Of a stretch of DNA of 64,000 nt, positions 47,025 through 62,549 are shown one piece after another; position 1 is the stretch's first letter, and every line of letters begins with the position of its first letter. A program made the translations under genes and the position numbers. Source of the DNA: Anaplasma phagocytophilum str. Webster (GTDB taxonomy: Bacteria; Pseudomonadota; Alphaproteobacteria; Rickettsiales; Anaplasmataceae); assembly GCF_000964685.1 (NCBI RefSeq), contig NZ_LANS01000001.1, positions 1,302,001-1,366,000 on the forward strand, in the 5' to 3' direction. The notes below the pieces were generated by a model. It was not told where the DNA came from, searched no databases, and saw nothing but the letters and a program-made list of their open reading frames with translations.

Positions 47025-48973
47025 TCTACTTAGTGATGTTTATACGTAGTGTGTACCACAGAATGTACTACTATTTAGGTTAGGTGTTATAGGCATTTCT
47101 TTTGCCGTCGTGAATACCATATAGCCTTATTCTCTTGTACAAAAATAGAGCTGCGCGCGCAGCTTCCACATACTTGCCATAGCTCTTACTTGCTTTTGCA
47201 TCTTATAAACCTCGTATCTATGTTGAAATGGGAAATTTAAATAGTTACGACACTATATCCCCGCTCGACAGTAAAGCCCTCTTAGCGACTGAACCAGATA
47301 TAGTAGAAAGAAGTATTCAAGGGTTAAATACTGAGAAAAAACAAAACCACTCATTTCATCTATAACTGCTCATGCGAGGAAAAGGATGTTATATCACTAT
47401 AAGTCTGCATAGGCGTAAACCAGGCTCAATAGCATTTTCGCGTGTAAATAGTGGCTATAACATCAAGCAACTTTAGCTTGTGTCCTTCCAAGGGTTGCGC
47501 ATGCTGTCTCTGCTCCTTGCTGGTATTTTCATGCTGCTGACCTTAGGTTACATACTTCGTTGGTAAGGTACTGTGCCTTTTTCTAGGAAGAGGGAGAAAG
47601 ATTATGAACAGTCCTTTGCATTTTTAAGATATGAACACTTAACACTGAAATAAGGTGCTATACCCATCGATTTGTCAGCTCTGACTAGGGAAGCCAATAG
47701 GCCGCTTTTCACAGCCACAAATGATGACTTCAGTGCTCAATATTCAGTATATTTTAGTTTCTAAGATCTACACAAACTTTGCTAACGCGGTGCAGCAGAA
47801 CTGTGTAAATACGGTGGTGATTATGGAGGCAATATAGGCTTTACTGGTACCTGCACTAGCGGAAATGAGATACTTACTGTCGCATCATGTTGGAATAACA
47901 GGCTACTACTCTGCTAACCCTAGATCAATGAGTAAGAGCTTGTAATAACGCTTTGTGCGATGTTATATGCTCTACTAACCTGAAATATTATGATAAGTGC
48001 TAATGCTGCAGACTTAGAATATACAGAATGCTTAACAACTGCTTCTATCTTCATTACGCAAGTTATATGTGCATTTCAAGAAGTGAACAGAGCGAACTAC
48101 TAGCAAAAGAACGAACGGAAGAGGAAGTTAGAGAGCTGCGGAACATCCCGCGAATAATGCACGGATTAAGGTATATTTTAGTGCGTCTGTCAGCAATTCA
48201 AAATGTGCTACCTCGCCTATAGTTCTACCCCTCACCTATTGTTAAATATTATGATAAATGACGTGATATGTGCATCTAAGCTTATAGGTACACATACATC
48301 TGAGACATGCGCAGCCACAGCGCTAACTTACTCTGTTATGCACGTTGCAACAGTTGTTTCTCTTATAAAAACTACCACTTGAATAAGTTTTAGAAACACA
48401 AAAAAATGAGGCAAAGAACTTATTCAAATCTGCTGCATTAGTATGTGATATCCTCTTGGATAAGACCTTAGAGGGCGCAGTAAGAAGCGAAGCGGCAAAA
48501 AATCGTATGGGGCAAAGTACAATCCAAAAGGACTGCTTGTATATAGAAATAAGTGAGGGTATGTCGCTTGCTCTCGCTATGATGAATCATTGGAAAAAGA
48601 ATTTAAAAAAATAGTACCGCCTTACAGAAAGCTGAGGCAGATTTGAGTGACTGTTCTTTAAGGAGTTCAGCAAACAGTAGATTGCTTAGCGGACACGTTG
48701 GCTGAGATATATAGCTAGGAGAAAATGCATTTATTTCTTATAGTGCAGTAAATTTTTTCGCATAAATCCATAATGTTACGATTTAAAATTAATGTTATAC
48801 ATTAAGAATAGAATTCTGCAGTGATATTCAAAATTCTAGTAGTATGCCCTCTCTACGCGCATGGCATTTTCTGCTTTCCATATTTTATATGCCCCTCCTA
48901 CACTGCTTTGCTGATCTTAGTATAGCCAGTATAGTAATTGACAGCCAGAATTGGTATGCTATCCTTTAGCGCT
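47025..48973. other. Long decayed stretch
   Basis: About 1.95 kb without an intact gene. Protein-like fragments without a family include KALLATEPDIVERSIQGLNT near 47272-47332, a hydrophobic LSLLLAGIFMLLTLGYILRW near 47507-47566, and GAVRSEAAKNRMGQSTIQKD near 48477-48536. They are separated by stops and may be remains of lost genes. A 64-residue frame at 48028-48222 is not convincing. Confidence 0.4.
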
Positions 48974-49405
48974 ATGTCGCGTAGGTCTGTTATGCTGTTA
49001 AGGTTTTTAGCTATATGCTGTGCTCTTTGCACACTAACTGGGTGTTTATCTCATGTTCAGTATAATGGATATCCGTCAACAAATATAAAACTCTGGGATA
49101 ATGTAAAAGAGGGCGCTTCTAAGACAGAGATTATCAATGTTTTGGGCTATCCGGTGCTCGAAGAGGATAATAATTGGATATATCCGTCTTGTATGTTGCA
49201 AAAGGTTGCGGCTTCTATATTTCGTGAATACAGCTGTGACGTATTGAAAGTTGCGTTTGATGCTGATGATAATGTTGAAACTGTCGTGCGCCTTCACACT
49301 CCCACTAGAAGTTTACATAAAGTCTTGAAGTCAAAGACAAGCATCACTGGAATACATGATGGCATATGGCGAAAGGTTGAAAGGGTTTTTGGTGCGGCAA
49401 GCTAG
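48974..49405 (+). CDS. bamE: BamE/SmpA-type outer-membrane assembly lipoprotein
   Basis: A small outer-membrane lipoprotein that stabilises the BAM complex. From the ATG at 48974 the product has 143 residues. A signal peptide (VMLLRFLAICCALCTLTGC) ends in the lipobox LTGC. Mature-part hallmarks are WDNVKEGASKTEIINVLGYP, the WIYPSCMLQKVAA segment and LKVAFDADDNVETVV, which together form the SmpA/OmlA fold. The frame reaches upstream to 48938, but those residues precede the signal peptide. It stands alone between gene-poor regions. Confidence 0.9.
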   Translation: MSRRSVMLLRFLAICCALCTLTGCLSHVQYNGYPSTNIKLWDNVKEGASKTEIINVLGYPVLEEDNNWIYPSCMLQKVAASIFREYSCDVLKVAFDADDNVETVVRLHTPTRSLHKVLKSKTSITGIHDGIWRKVERVFGAAS

Positions 49406-53458
<4,053 letters not shown>

Positions 53459-55562
53459 CGTATTATTTCCGTTAATAGCATTTTTTGTCCATACGCTACA
53501 GCGCGCGTTTACAGCTTGAAATGGAACTTTTCGCAGTATATTCCCAAGGAAATGAGTTATTTAGTGTAATTAAGAGACTAGTGAGAGAGATGGTAGAAAA
53601 AACGTCATGTGATATTTTACCCACATTATCTATAGACGAGGAGCAAGCAGATGTTTTTTTCCAGTAGAAAATGATGATGGTATACCAATGCTATAAAAAT
53701 GCAAGTGCGTAATATGATTCTCAAAGGTGTGTGATATTTACCAGTTTTTTTGGTTGTGTTCACGCGAACAGTAAAGGGACGTGCTGGTCGGGTATTGTTG
53801 CAACACAACGAGAGCTTTGTGGGATAGCGATGCAATATGGAATCTTTGAGGAGCCTTAGGTGTATTTATAATATTTTGCTTGGAATTGTTTCGTATAGGA
53901 ACGGGCAATTTCTGATGTAATCATTTTTCGCTGATGCTGACAGAACCTTTGCATATATAAGAGAGCCTGTGGATATATTTACTTTAGCGGTAGATTAGTG
54001 CGTTTTGTGCTGGGGGGATATTTTAAAAGTCTCGAGAGACAGAAATGCAGTAGCTGAGCTTTACAAGGGTATTGTATTACGGTTCATTATCGCAGTTTGA
54101 AGAACTACATCGAGAGATTATTACTATATATAAAGCTATAATGTCTGAATGCTATAGCAGGAGCTGTATGCTTTCTTAGTGTGGGATATAACATGTTTTT
54201 AAATAATGCGTATATCCTTACTCTCTATTTGTTACGCACGTTGCTGTGAAAAAGCGCTAAGTTCGTGTAGTGTCTCGAGCTGCTTTACCTCTAGAGAGGT
54301 ACTCCTGCAGGAAAAATGTAAATTTGGTAACAGCTAACTAACACATGATGCTAATTTACCATACTTATTCAAACTCCATATCAATTTTACAAACTCGTAT
54401 TAGAAACCATTCCAACATAACAGGCAGAGCAGGGACTAACGGCTATCACATAGTCTTTGTTGTTGTATTTTGCTTTCTGTAAAGAGTATACATTTGCCTC
54501 TCGCAAATTTAACCTAGCGGCACGGCATAACGATAGAGAAATAAAGATTTTGCCACTTCAAAAAGAGATTGATTCCCTCACTAGTTATATGCGCACGTAG
54601 GTACTACTGCTTTCTCGGTGGGAGCGCAGCATTGCAGATATCTAGGAAGAGCAAATTAATACGCACTGGTAGCGTTGCTACTTTAAGTTATGTCAGTAAC
54701 GATATAATCGCTCAAGATTATAAATAGCAGCTTGTTACAGTGCTTGTGGCTTCTGCTGCGGATAATATGCTTAATTGAGCTAGAATATATGCCCTGTATA
54801 GTTACCATGTGTGAAGATGCCATGCTAGCTATATGTCATAGATGTCAGTAGCACTTTGCTGCACACCATCGCAGATATTGAGTACGAGCAATTTAAAATA
54901 CTTTATGGTAGCAGTACTGATTTATAGTAATTGTGTTTCACCACTATAAAGATTAGTGCATGGCTTATGCAGCGTACGATCTCTCGGTACCTATAGCATT
55001 ACTTTCCGAGTCCCCACAATTAGTTGACGCATAAAAAATGCCACGCTACTACAGCGCAATATGCGCGAGCAGTGCTTTGGCGGGCGCACATCCTAATAGC
55101 TCGAGAAAAAGCAGCTTAACGCGTACTTGCAAGTTAACATCATTTTCTAGAGATCGAATTCAAAGACGGTGTCTTTTTGCACCCTATGCACACTTCTAAG
55201 GCAGAGTTAGTCCTAGAACACACCTGCTCTGTGCAAAATCTCGCTTTTATAGCTCTTAGCATAGCGCCGAATGCATATAACACAACACCATTGTGCTGTA
55301 GACGAACACATTGTGATACGAAAATGCAGCTTTTACCACCCTTTACCTTGTTATAAACTCCTCACGCTCCTTCCAGATTGGTATCCCACTATGATTGCTT
55401 TGAAGAATTTGCCTTAGCAAGGTGCTTATATATTGAGCGTTACGTACATCAATAAGTTGCCTAAGAAATCAGTGGCGTGTCGGATATTATGCCAGATGTA
55501 CTGCAGCTATGGCCAGTTAGGTGACGTGTAAGGCAGGGGTTTGTATAGGAAGCAACATGAAA
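53459..55562. other. Decayed stretch downstream of thiC
   Basis: No intact gene. A short frame at 53485-53667 contains LEMELFAVYSQGNELFSVIK and may be a remnant. Near 54650-54816 a forward frame reads LIRTGSVATLSYVSNDIIAQ, then DYK-stop-QLVTVLVASAADNMLN-stop-ARIYALYSYHV, which looks like a lost gene with two internal stops. I do not know the family. Confidence 0.4.
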
Positions 55563-56080
55563 GGGCAGATGAATGATGACATAGCCGATATCGATATATT
55601 AGTTCTGCACAAATGTTGCCGCTACATTTTATACATTAGCTCCTACATAGGTACTGCTACGAGGGAAGTATAAAGGCAGTAGGTGCGCAATAGTATTGTA
55701 TAGCTGATAATATGAAGACGGATACAGAGCATTATGGCATGCATTATGAGAAAAGATGCTAACCGCTACGGTAGTCAGCATTCAGTAGTATATGTATTGT
55801 GGGCAGAGTTTTACAAGCAAGGGAATCATACTATTGCCGCAGTTAATATGGTGATGCAGGTTAGCACACGGGGGATATCTAAGAAGCCAGATGAATGATG
55901 ATGTAGACGTCGCATTAGTTCTACGACAATATTGCTGCGCGGTAAGTATTTATGCAATACAGGCTGCTGTAGCGGTATTATACTATTAGTGCTGCATTTT
56001 TTAAAAGTAACGCGACTGTGTTGTGGATAATTCACGACGGAGAGCATTTTGGCATGCATTATGAGAAAAGATGCTAACCC
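55563..56080 (+). repeat. Diverged direct repeat (two copies)
   Basis: 55563-55772 and 55886-56080 share order and text: both open with CAGATGAATGATGA, have TTAGTTCT(G/A)C, and end with the same 27-base stretch beginning GGCATGCATTATGAGAAAAG and finishing in GATGCTAACC. The middle parts differ by indels. This looks like an old tandem duplication of a segment of about 320 bp. Confidence 0.7.
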
Positions 56081-56584
56081 GCTTAGCCTTTCCACTTTAC
56101 GCATCTACAAAAGAACTCATCTCGATAGCCTTTAAAGATAACAGTCACAAACGCTACTCTTAGTAAACGTATCCTAAACAAACAGAGCATCTCGCCATAA
56201 CTATAGACAGCTCAAGAAGATCAGGTTCTGTGCGCTTTTTCGTAATGCACTGCAAGGCTCATAAGCTTGCACCATTGCGCAGAGAGCGAAGTCTAGCCAA
56301 TACCTCAGTATTGCGCCTACAAGGTATATCGTAGAGAGCTTTATGCACTCTTCGTCCAAGATAGGCAATATTGCACGTGCATCTTTTCTTCAATCAGCCA
56401 GATCTATGAATCCACAAGTGCCTAATGCGCATGATAAAGCCTGTTAGAGAGCACTCTATAATATAACGAGAGGAACTCACTGTTAAAGTTGTGCAGCAGG
56501 CTGAAGGCAGGAGAGAGCGCTTAAAAATGCGATCGACACATTACAACCCAGGCTACCCTAGCTTTATACCAATTAGCTCTTCTT
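56081..56584. other. Intergenic, downstream of topA
   Basis: About 500 bp beyond the end of the leftward topA gene. I see no gene, RNA or terminator in it. Confidence 0.45.
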
Positions 56585-59020
56585 TTACTGTTTCTGACTC
56601 AGTAACAATATAGCATCCTCTAGCGTAATGTCTTCAGATCTACCCTTGAGCGCTACACTTGTCTTGTCACACTTTAGGTAAAAGCCGTACCTGCCCTTAC
56701 ATACGTATATATCTTTACCATCCTTGTTCTGACCCAAAAGTTTAGCCTTTTTGTCAGATTGCTTATCTATTATTTCTACAGCTTCCTGATGGCTTATGTT
56801 GATGTAGTCTTCCCTATCTTTGATAGAAAAATACACGCCATTGTAAAAAAGGTATGGTCCGAAACGGCCAATACCCAACTTGATCTCTTTATCAGTATCC
56901 GGATAGCATCCAAGAACCAATGGAAGAGATAACATCTTCTTCGCAAGATCTACAGTAATTTCACCAGCGCTCTTAGTTAAAGAAACACGCTTTGTGCTGT
57001 TACCTAACTGCAAATATTCACCGTATGGCCCACGCTTTAGGAAAATCTCTTCCTGAGTCTCCTCATCTATACCCAAAATTCTTGAGGCATCATCAGCCGG
57101 AGAAGCGCTACCATCTCCACCAATTCCTCTCGTATATCTACATTCAGGGTATCTATTGCATCCCAAAAACGCACTAGTCTTACCGATATTGAGCATGAGC
57201 TCACCCGATCCACACTGTGGACAAACTCTGCTAATGCTTTCGCCATCTACTGAAGAAAATGCATAATTCTCCAAATCTCTGGTAATAGCTTTCAATATCT
57301 CACTAGCTTCAATAGTTTTTACGGAACTGACATCCGATATAAACTTATCCCAAAATTGACTCAAAACCTCCTTCCAAACCATCTTTCCATTTGAGATAAG
57401 GTCAAGCTCTTCCTCCAGATTAGCCGTAAAGTCATACTCCACGTACTTTCTAAAAAAGTTCGTCAAAAAGGCGTTTACTATTCTCCCCCGCTCACTTGGA
57501 ATAAAACGCTTTTGCTCTAGTTGAGTGTACCCCCTTTCCTGCAAAACTGAAATAATCGTCGCATAAGTAGAAGGTCTACCAATGCCGATCTCTTCCATTT
57601 TTTTCACTAAACTAGCTTCGCTGTATCGCGCAGGCGGCTGAGTAAAATGCTGATTAGGATGTACTTCCAACAGCTCGCAGCTCTCACCTTCGCGAAGTTG
57701 TGGCAACATGCGACGCTTATCACTATCCTCAGAACCATATACTCTATAATAACCATCAAAACTGAGCGTCGATCCAGTTGCATGAAGACTTATTTTCCCA
57801 CACGATGACTTAATATCCACAGCCACCTGATCTATTACTGCAGACTCCATCTGTGTAGCAAGTGTCCTTTTCCATATGAGAGTATAAAGCTTCAATTGCT
57901 CATCCGTGAGGTATTTTGATAGCTGCTCAGGTAGCATAGTAATGTCTGTTGGACGGATAGCTTCGTGCGCTTCCTGTGCATTCTTTACTTTTTTAGTGTA
58001 ATTCCTAACAGATTTGGATAAATACTTCTCCCCAAACTGCATTTTGATTGTATCACGTATATAGTTTACGGCATCTTCAGAAATGTAAAAACCATCTGTA
58101 CGCATGTACGTTATAAGACCTACTATTTCCCCTCCGATATCTATACCCTCATACAACTTCTGAGCTATCATCATGGTATTCTTCGCAGAGAACCCCAATT
58201 TCGTAGATGCCTCTTGTTGTAGACTCGATGTGATAAAAGGAGGATATGGGTTGCGCTTAGTCTTTTTCGACTCAACAGATTCTACAGTATAGCTCTGATT
58301 CTTAACAGTCTCTGCGTATTCCTTGGCTTGCTCTTCTGTGCCTATTGAAAACTTCTCGAGCTTCTCACCCGCATAACACTTAAGAACGGCCTCGAATTTC
58401 TCACCACCCTGGTTTTGCAGATCTACTCCAACATCCCAATATTCCTGAGTCTTGAACTGCTCTACTTCATATTCTCTTTCACAAAGTAGACGGAGCGCCA
58501 CAGATTGCACTCTACCTGCTGACCTACTGCCTGGTAACTTTCTCCATAATAGCGGGGACAGCGTAAACCCCACGAGATAATCCAACACTCTGCGTGTTTG
58601 CTGCGCACGAACCAAGTCCATATTTATAGGACGGCAATTATCAACAGCAGCAGTAACTGCTCTTTTGGTTACTTCATTGAACACCATCCTGTTCACTGTA
58701 ACATCTTTCGCTATGGCACACTTCTCCTTCAAAACCTCTACTATATGCCAAGCTATCGCCTCTCCTTCGCGATCCGGATCCGTAGCGAGATATATAGCCT
58801 CTTTTTCAGCACTGACAGTTTTTACTATCTTATCCAGGTGTTTTTCTGATTTTGGGATAATCTCATATATCATTTTAAAATCATTAGAAGGATCAACTGA
58901 TCCACTCTTCGCTGGAAAATCCCTTATGTGGCCAAAAGAAGCAATAACATTGAATTTCTTCCCCAAGTACTTACTAATAGTCTTCGCCTTAGAAGGAGAC
59001 TCTACTATGACCACGCCCAT
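56585..59020 (-). CDS. topA: DNA topoisomerase I (type IA)
   Basis: Relaxes negative supercoils by single-strand passage. The 811-residue protein begins with the TOPRIM domain (VVIVESPSKAKTI; DPDREGEAIAWH near 81-92), continues with the core including RVLDYLVGF and GRVQSVALRLL, and has the active-site GLITYMRTDG with Y305. GRPSTYATII and RGRIVNAFL are later core marks. The C-terminus has one clear four-cysteine zinc ribbon (CPQCGSGELML to GCNRYPEC) followed by two lysine-rich repeats (LKRGPYGEYLQLG; VCKGRYGFYLKC) typical of proteobacterial topA tails. The start is the ATG at 59020. Confidence 0.97.
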   Translation of the reverse strand: MGVVIVESPSKAKTISKYLGKKFNVIASFGHIRDFPAKSGSVDPSNDFKMIYEIIPKSEKHLDKIVKTVSAEKEAIYLATDPDREGEAIAWHIVEVLKEKCAIAKDVTVNRMVFNEVTKRAVTAAVDNCRPINMDLVRAQQTRRVLDYLVGFTLSPLLWRKLPGSRSAGRVQSVALRLLCEREYEVEQFKTQEYWDVGVDLQNQGGEKFEAVLKCYAGEKLEKFSIGTEEQAKEYAETVKNQSYTVESVESKKTKRNPYPPFITSSLQQEASTKLGFSAKNTMMIAQKLYEGIDIGGEIVGLITYMRTDGFYISEDAVNYIRDTIKMQFGEKYLSKSVRNYTKKVKNAQEAHEAIRPTDITMLPEQLSKYLTDEQLKLYTLIWKRTLATQMESAVIDQVAVDIKSSCGKISLHATGSTLSFDGYYRVYGSEDSDKRRMLPQLREGESCELLEVHPNQHFTQPPARYSEASLVKKMEEIGIGRPSTYATIISVLQERGYTQLEQKRFIPSERGRIVNAFLTNFFRKYVEYDFTANLEEELDLISNGKMVWKEVLSQFWDKFISDVSSVKTIEASEILKAITRDLENYAFSSVDGESISRVCPQCGSGELMLNIGKTSAFLGCNRYPECRYTRGIGGDGSASPADDASRILGIDEETQEEIFLKRGPYGEYLQLGNSTKRVSLTKSAGEITVDLAKKMLSLPLVLGCYPDTDKEIKLGIGRFGPYLFYNGVYFSIKDREDYINISHQEAVEIIDKQSDKKAKLLGQNKDGKDIYVCKGRYGFYLKCDKTSVALKGRSEDITLEDAILLLSQKQ

Positions 59021-60027
59021 CTCAAACCTACAAACAACGCTCCCTTTGAAGCTAGGAACCTAATATTATAAAAAGGGGGTCTTGAAAAGTGTTTTGATAT
59101 CATAAGCATCAATGCGCCTTACGAAATCTCTTCACAGATTACCAACTATCCTACATATGCAATTATTTCTGTATAGAAAAAAATAATTGCTAAATTATAA
59201 ACTTTTTCTTAATCAATATAGCACTTTTATAAGAAGTTATACCCGATACTTCTATATAATTGGCAGATGTTTCATATGCAAGAACTTGAGATTTTGCCTT
59301 AGCGCAGTAGTTATTTTCTATAAAAATAGCTTGTTCCTTGCCATATTTGAGGATTTCGTCTTGAAATTATCTCTAAATTTACACTGATATTACATTTGCT
59401 CTAAATATAGAACTTACTCTTGGAATGTCGTTAAAAAACCTTATATCCGCAAGTATTGCAGGAGTACTCTATACAAGATGCACCATTTTCTGACGCTATA
59501 GAAGAAAACATAGTGTCGTAGGCAAAATATATCAACGCATTGTGGAGGTATAACTGATAGATATAAAACTTCGCAAGGATAGCGCTCTCTGCACTAGAAA
59601 GGAGCATTAATAGCGCGAAGATCTTTCAAGATTTTTCAAGTCTCTTCTGCAAAGAGATATTCAAAAAAAATCTCAGTATATGAGGGCTCGATTTCCCCGG
59701 TCTTCTTATTATATAAGCAAATATAGTTCCTATCCGGATCATGATCTTGAGCCATGATGCCAGTACTAAAAATGATCAGCAATACTTCAGATAGAGCGCT
59801 TGCAAATCATCATCTGAGCTAGTAGGCGATACACCTCTTAAAACCCCAAACAGGTAACAGAGCCATGCTTAGAAACATTCTGGAAATATGAGGTGAAAAA
59901 TCTATAGATTTAGCCTTTGCCAAAAGAATTACTCTGTGAACCGCTATAAAAAACTGACATTTATGTACCACCCTCATGCATGATTTAACTGCTCTTCTGA
60001 ATTGAATCGCTGAGCACTATATCACTA
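59021..60027. other. Gene-free stretch upstream of topA
   Basis: About 1 kb without a supported gene. A 66-residue frame at 59187-59387 is rich in aromatic and Leu residues but has no family features or ribosome-binding site. Confidence 0.4.
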
Positions 60028-60660
60028 ATGCAGAGCTCGTCTAATCTGCTACTGCATAAAAAAGATATTCTTCGTTTACGTCATGTCAGCGGTCAAGGAT
60101 ACTGTTTCTTTAGCAGGTTAATAGTATTTCTATTACCATTTATCGTTTTTAGTATTGTTTTTCAATCTGTATCAAAATTGCAGGGATACAACGCTATAAA
60201 GGTGGTTTTTCTGTTGCTAGGTATGGTCCTTTTGTCAAATTCTGCTTCTGTCTCCGTTGCACATGTTGTTGGAAAGATTGCCATAGGCTCGGTCTCAGAA
60301 AATTTGACATGCTTTGATGATGCTAAGCCCTCTGTGGAACTTCTTCCATATTACAGCTTTAGCTTGCCGCGTCATATAAGTAGCCTAAATGCTGTAATCC
60401 TTGGCTTCTTATCTGGTATGCTGCTTCCCAGGATGCTAGGAAAAAAGTCTGAAAAGTTATCCAGTATGATGGCTACTTCCAGCGTTTTTGCTTTGGAAAA
60501 AGGGTTTGCTCCCATATTGCCTGTGTTCATAGTAGGTCTTGTATTTAAAATGCAGAGTGATAACCTACTCGATATACTAATAAGCAATGCAGAGGCCATT
60601 ATTCTTATATATGTGCTGACATATTCCAGCACTGCATATTGCGAGTATCCATTACAATGA
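60028..60660 (+). pseudogene. Chimeric partial copy of SLC1-type carrier gene
   Basis: An open frame of 210 codons. The centre (60121-60591, 157 codons) is an apparently exact copy of 38802-39272 from the second SLC1-type carrier gene. It is flanked by 31 unrelated codons in front (starting MQSSSNLLLHKKDI) and 22 behind (ending AYCEYPLQ). The copy lacks the first helices and the whole substrate-binding half, so it cannot transport. The perfect match shows a very recent copying event or continuing conversion. Confidence 0.9.
60121..60591 (+). repeat. 471-bp dispersed duplicate of carrier gene segment
   Basis: Same orientation as the source 38802-39272, at an offset of 21,319 bp. I saw no mismatch by eye. 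No flanking repeats or insertion-sequence ends were recognised. Confidence 0.92.
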
Positions 60661-61205
60661 AATATCTGTTCTATATATGAACAATTATTCTAGTCTTTGA
60701 AGTAATCTACTTACGTATAGAATCTTTTCTCACCAAATTCCTGCAACTTTCCAGATCAGATTGCATCACCCAATGGCATTTTACATACGTAATGTCCTAA
60801 TACTTCTTCAAGCGCATGCGCAGTATGAGAGAATAAAGCGCTTGGGAAACACCCTAAAGAAGTAAAAAGCATAAGCTCTATGAAGAATAACCGTGCATTG
60901 TTGAATACAAATTAAATCAGAAAAGGCAGTGGAAGGAGGCCTGAAAGTATCGCGATAACCTACCCAATGGCAGTTTATAGCCCTATCTATGCATGTGCTT
61001 AGCTAAAAAAACCTTTGAGTGAGTGTAAAGCACTAATCTATCGCATATTTACAAGAAAACACACTGCTGTTTGTCACGCTCTCTATATTCCCACAAAACC
61101 CTACAGATACGTATGTGTGTCCGCTTGCCCATCTGGCAGGCTCTACTTCTTGCCAAACCCTTGCTTTTTGCAAGTATATCCAGCGAGATATTTACACACT
61201 ACTCC
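60661..61205. other. Gene-free stretch
   Basis: No gene is supported. Two short similar phrases (CACCCAATGGCATTTTA near 60768 and CTACCCAATGGCAGTTTA near 60961) suggest further diverged duplication. Confidence 0.35.
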
Positions 61206-61427
61206 CTACCTTCTATGCCTTTGCTCTCGGATATTATCCAAAATCTCCAGCGCATCATCATCAAGAGACGTTAGACTAGTTCCCGGAACAAGACTAGAAG
61301 CACCGCGAAAAGGACGAGAAGAAGTAGAAGGACCTGCTCGCGATCTACTATCTCTTGTCTGGTTGCATGGGGTATCAACATAGCGCGAAAGTTCAAAGAC
61401 GCCATCAACCCTTTTAACAGCATCCAT
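61206..61427 (-). CDS. Hypothetical protein fragment (73 aa)
   Basis: Not recognised. The frame reads like the end of a real protein: MDAVKRVDGVFELSRYVDTP, a Ser/Arg-rich middle (SRSRAGPSTSSRPFRG), then LTSLDDDALEILDNIREQ and a basic tail. The codon before the ATG is a stop and no ribosome-binding site is seen, so this is probably the surviving 3' part of a longer gene. Protein-like text (SDGNTDSAAVSTVLCTA) continues upstream on the same strand past frame breaks. Confidence 0.35.
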   Translation of the reverse strand: MDAVKRVDGVFELSRYVDTPCNQTRDSRSRAGPSTSSRPFRGASSLVPGTSLTSLDDDALEILDNIREQRHRR

Positions 61428-62549
61428 CTAGAGCGCTGGGGAAACTAAACTCTCCCACACTAGTTTATAGCAGTACATAATACAGTAGAAACTGCAGCAC
61501 TATCTGTATTGCCATCGGAGGAATGTATCGCAAGCGTTACTAAGGGAAAAATATGACCTCGCTGCACTCGAAGTACAATACTCCACAGTCACATCTTCGT
61601 GTCTTGCTGTTGTATATAGAGTGGTACGTCCTTCAAAAAACGATGAAAAAGTCTGCGCGGATCAGCCGCGCCTATTGCATTATAGCGCTTTAGATCTGCA
61701 AATCAGAGTTTCTACTAGCCACTATTCCCTTCCCACTAGTATTCTGCCCTTAGCGTAATTGACAAGGTACTCAGAACGCGAGATGAAGCAACCATATTCA
61801 GCTCAACTTATATCGCCCGTTCAATTTTAGCTCTTCAGATCTATAAACATTAGTAACTTCCGACACCCTATAACCTGATATTTTTTCCCTTTGCAGCTGC
61901 ATTGTTCTATATCTTCCATGAAATTACTGCTCGTAAACCTCAAATTGTATTCCTTTTCCAAATTCGAGCACCTACTAAATTTTTCAGATTTCAGCGCAAT
62001 GTTGCTACTTTGAAGAGTACTTCTATTGCGGTTTTTTTCTTATAGAACACGCTCCTGTGCTGTTTTCTCATAAAACTATGCGTTATTGCAAATATGAATA
62101 TTCACGATTACTGCTATGTATTTTGATTGTTTATAAAAGCCCCTTATACAAAAACCATTACGCTGGAGTGCGTATAGCAGTCTCTTCACAATGTTTACGC
62201 TAAGCAATAATGAATACTTTTCCAAAATGATAGAATTACATACAGCTTGTTGCTGCACAGATGCCTATTTTTCAGCCCATTTCCGCAACTGCTGTTATAT
62301 ACTCTGCTTGTATAGCTCATATCGAATCTACCTCCCCATAAAAGAAAGCATGGCTTGATTCTTGAAAATAAACGTACAAGCAAAATCAGGATAACTGGGG
62401 GAGCATCATGCTTGTGTTCGGGATTCTATATACATAGGCCACCAAACTAATTTCTGAAAAAATAGCGGCAAAATCCAATATCAGTCGGGTGCAGAGTAGA
62501 ATGCTTGAACGAATACCCCAAAATTAAGCATAAATGCTGTAGAGCATTG
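61428..62549. other. Decayed stretch
   Basis: No intact gene. Its left part may belong to the same lost gene as the 61206-61427 fragment. Nothing recognised in the rest. Confidence 0.4.
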
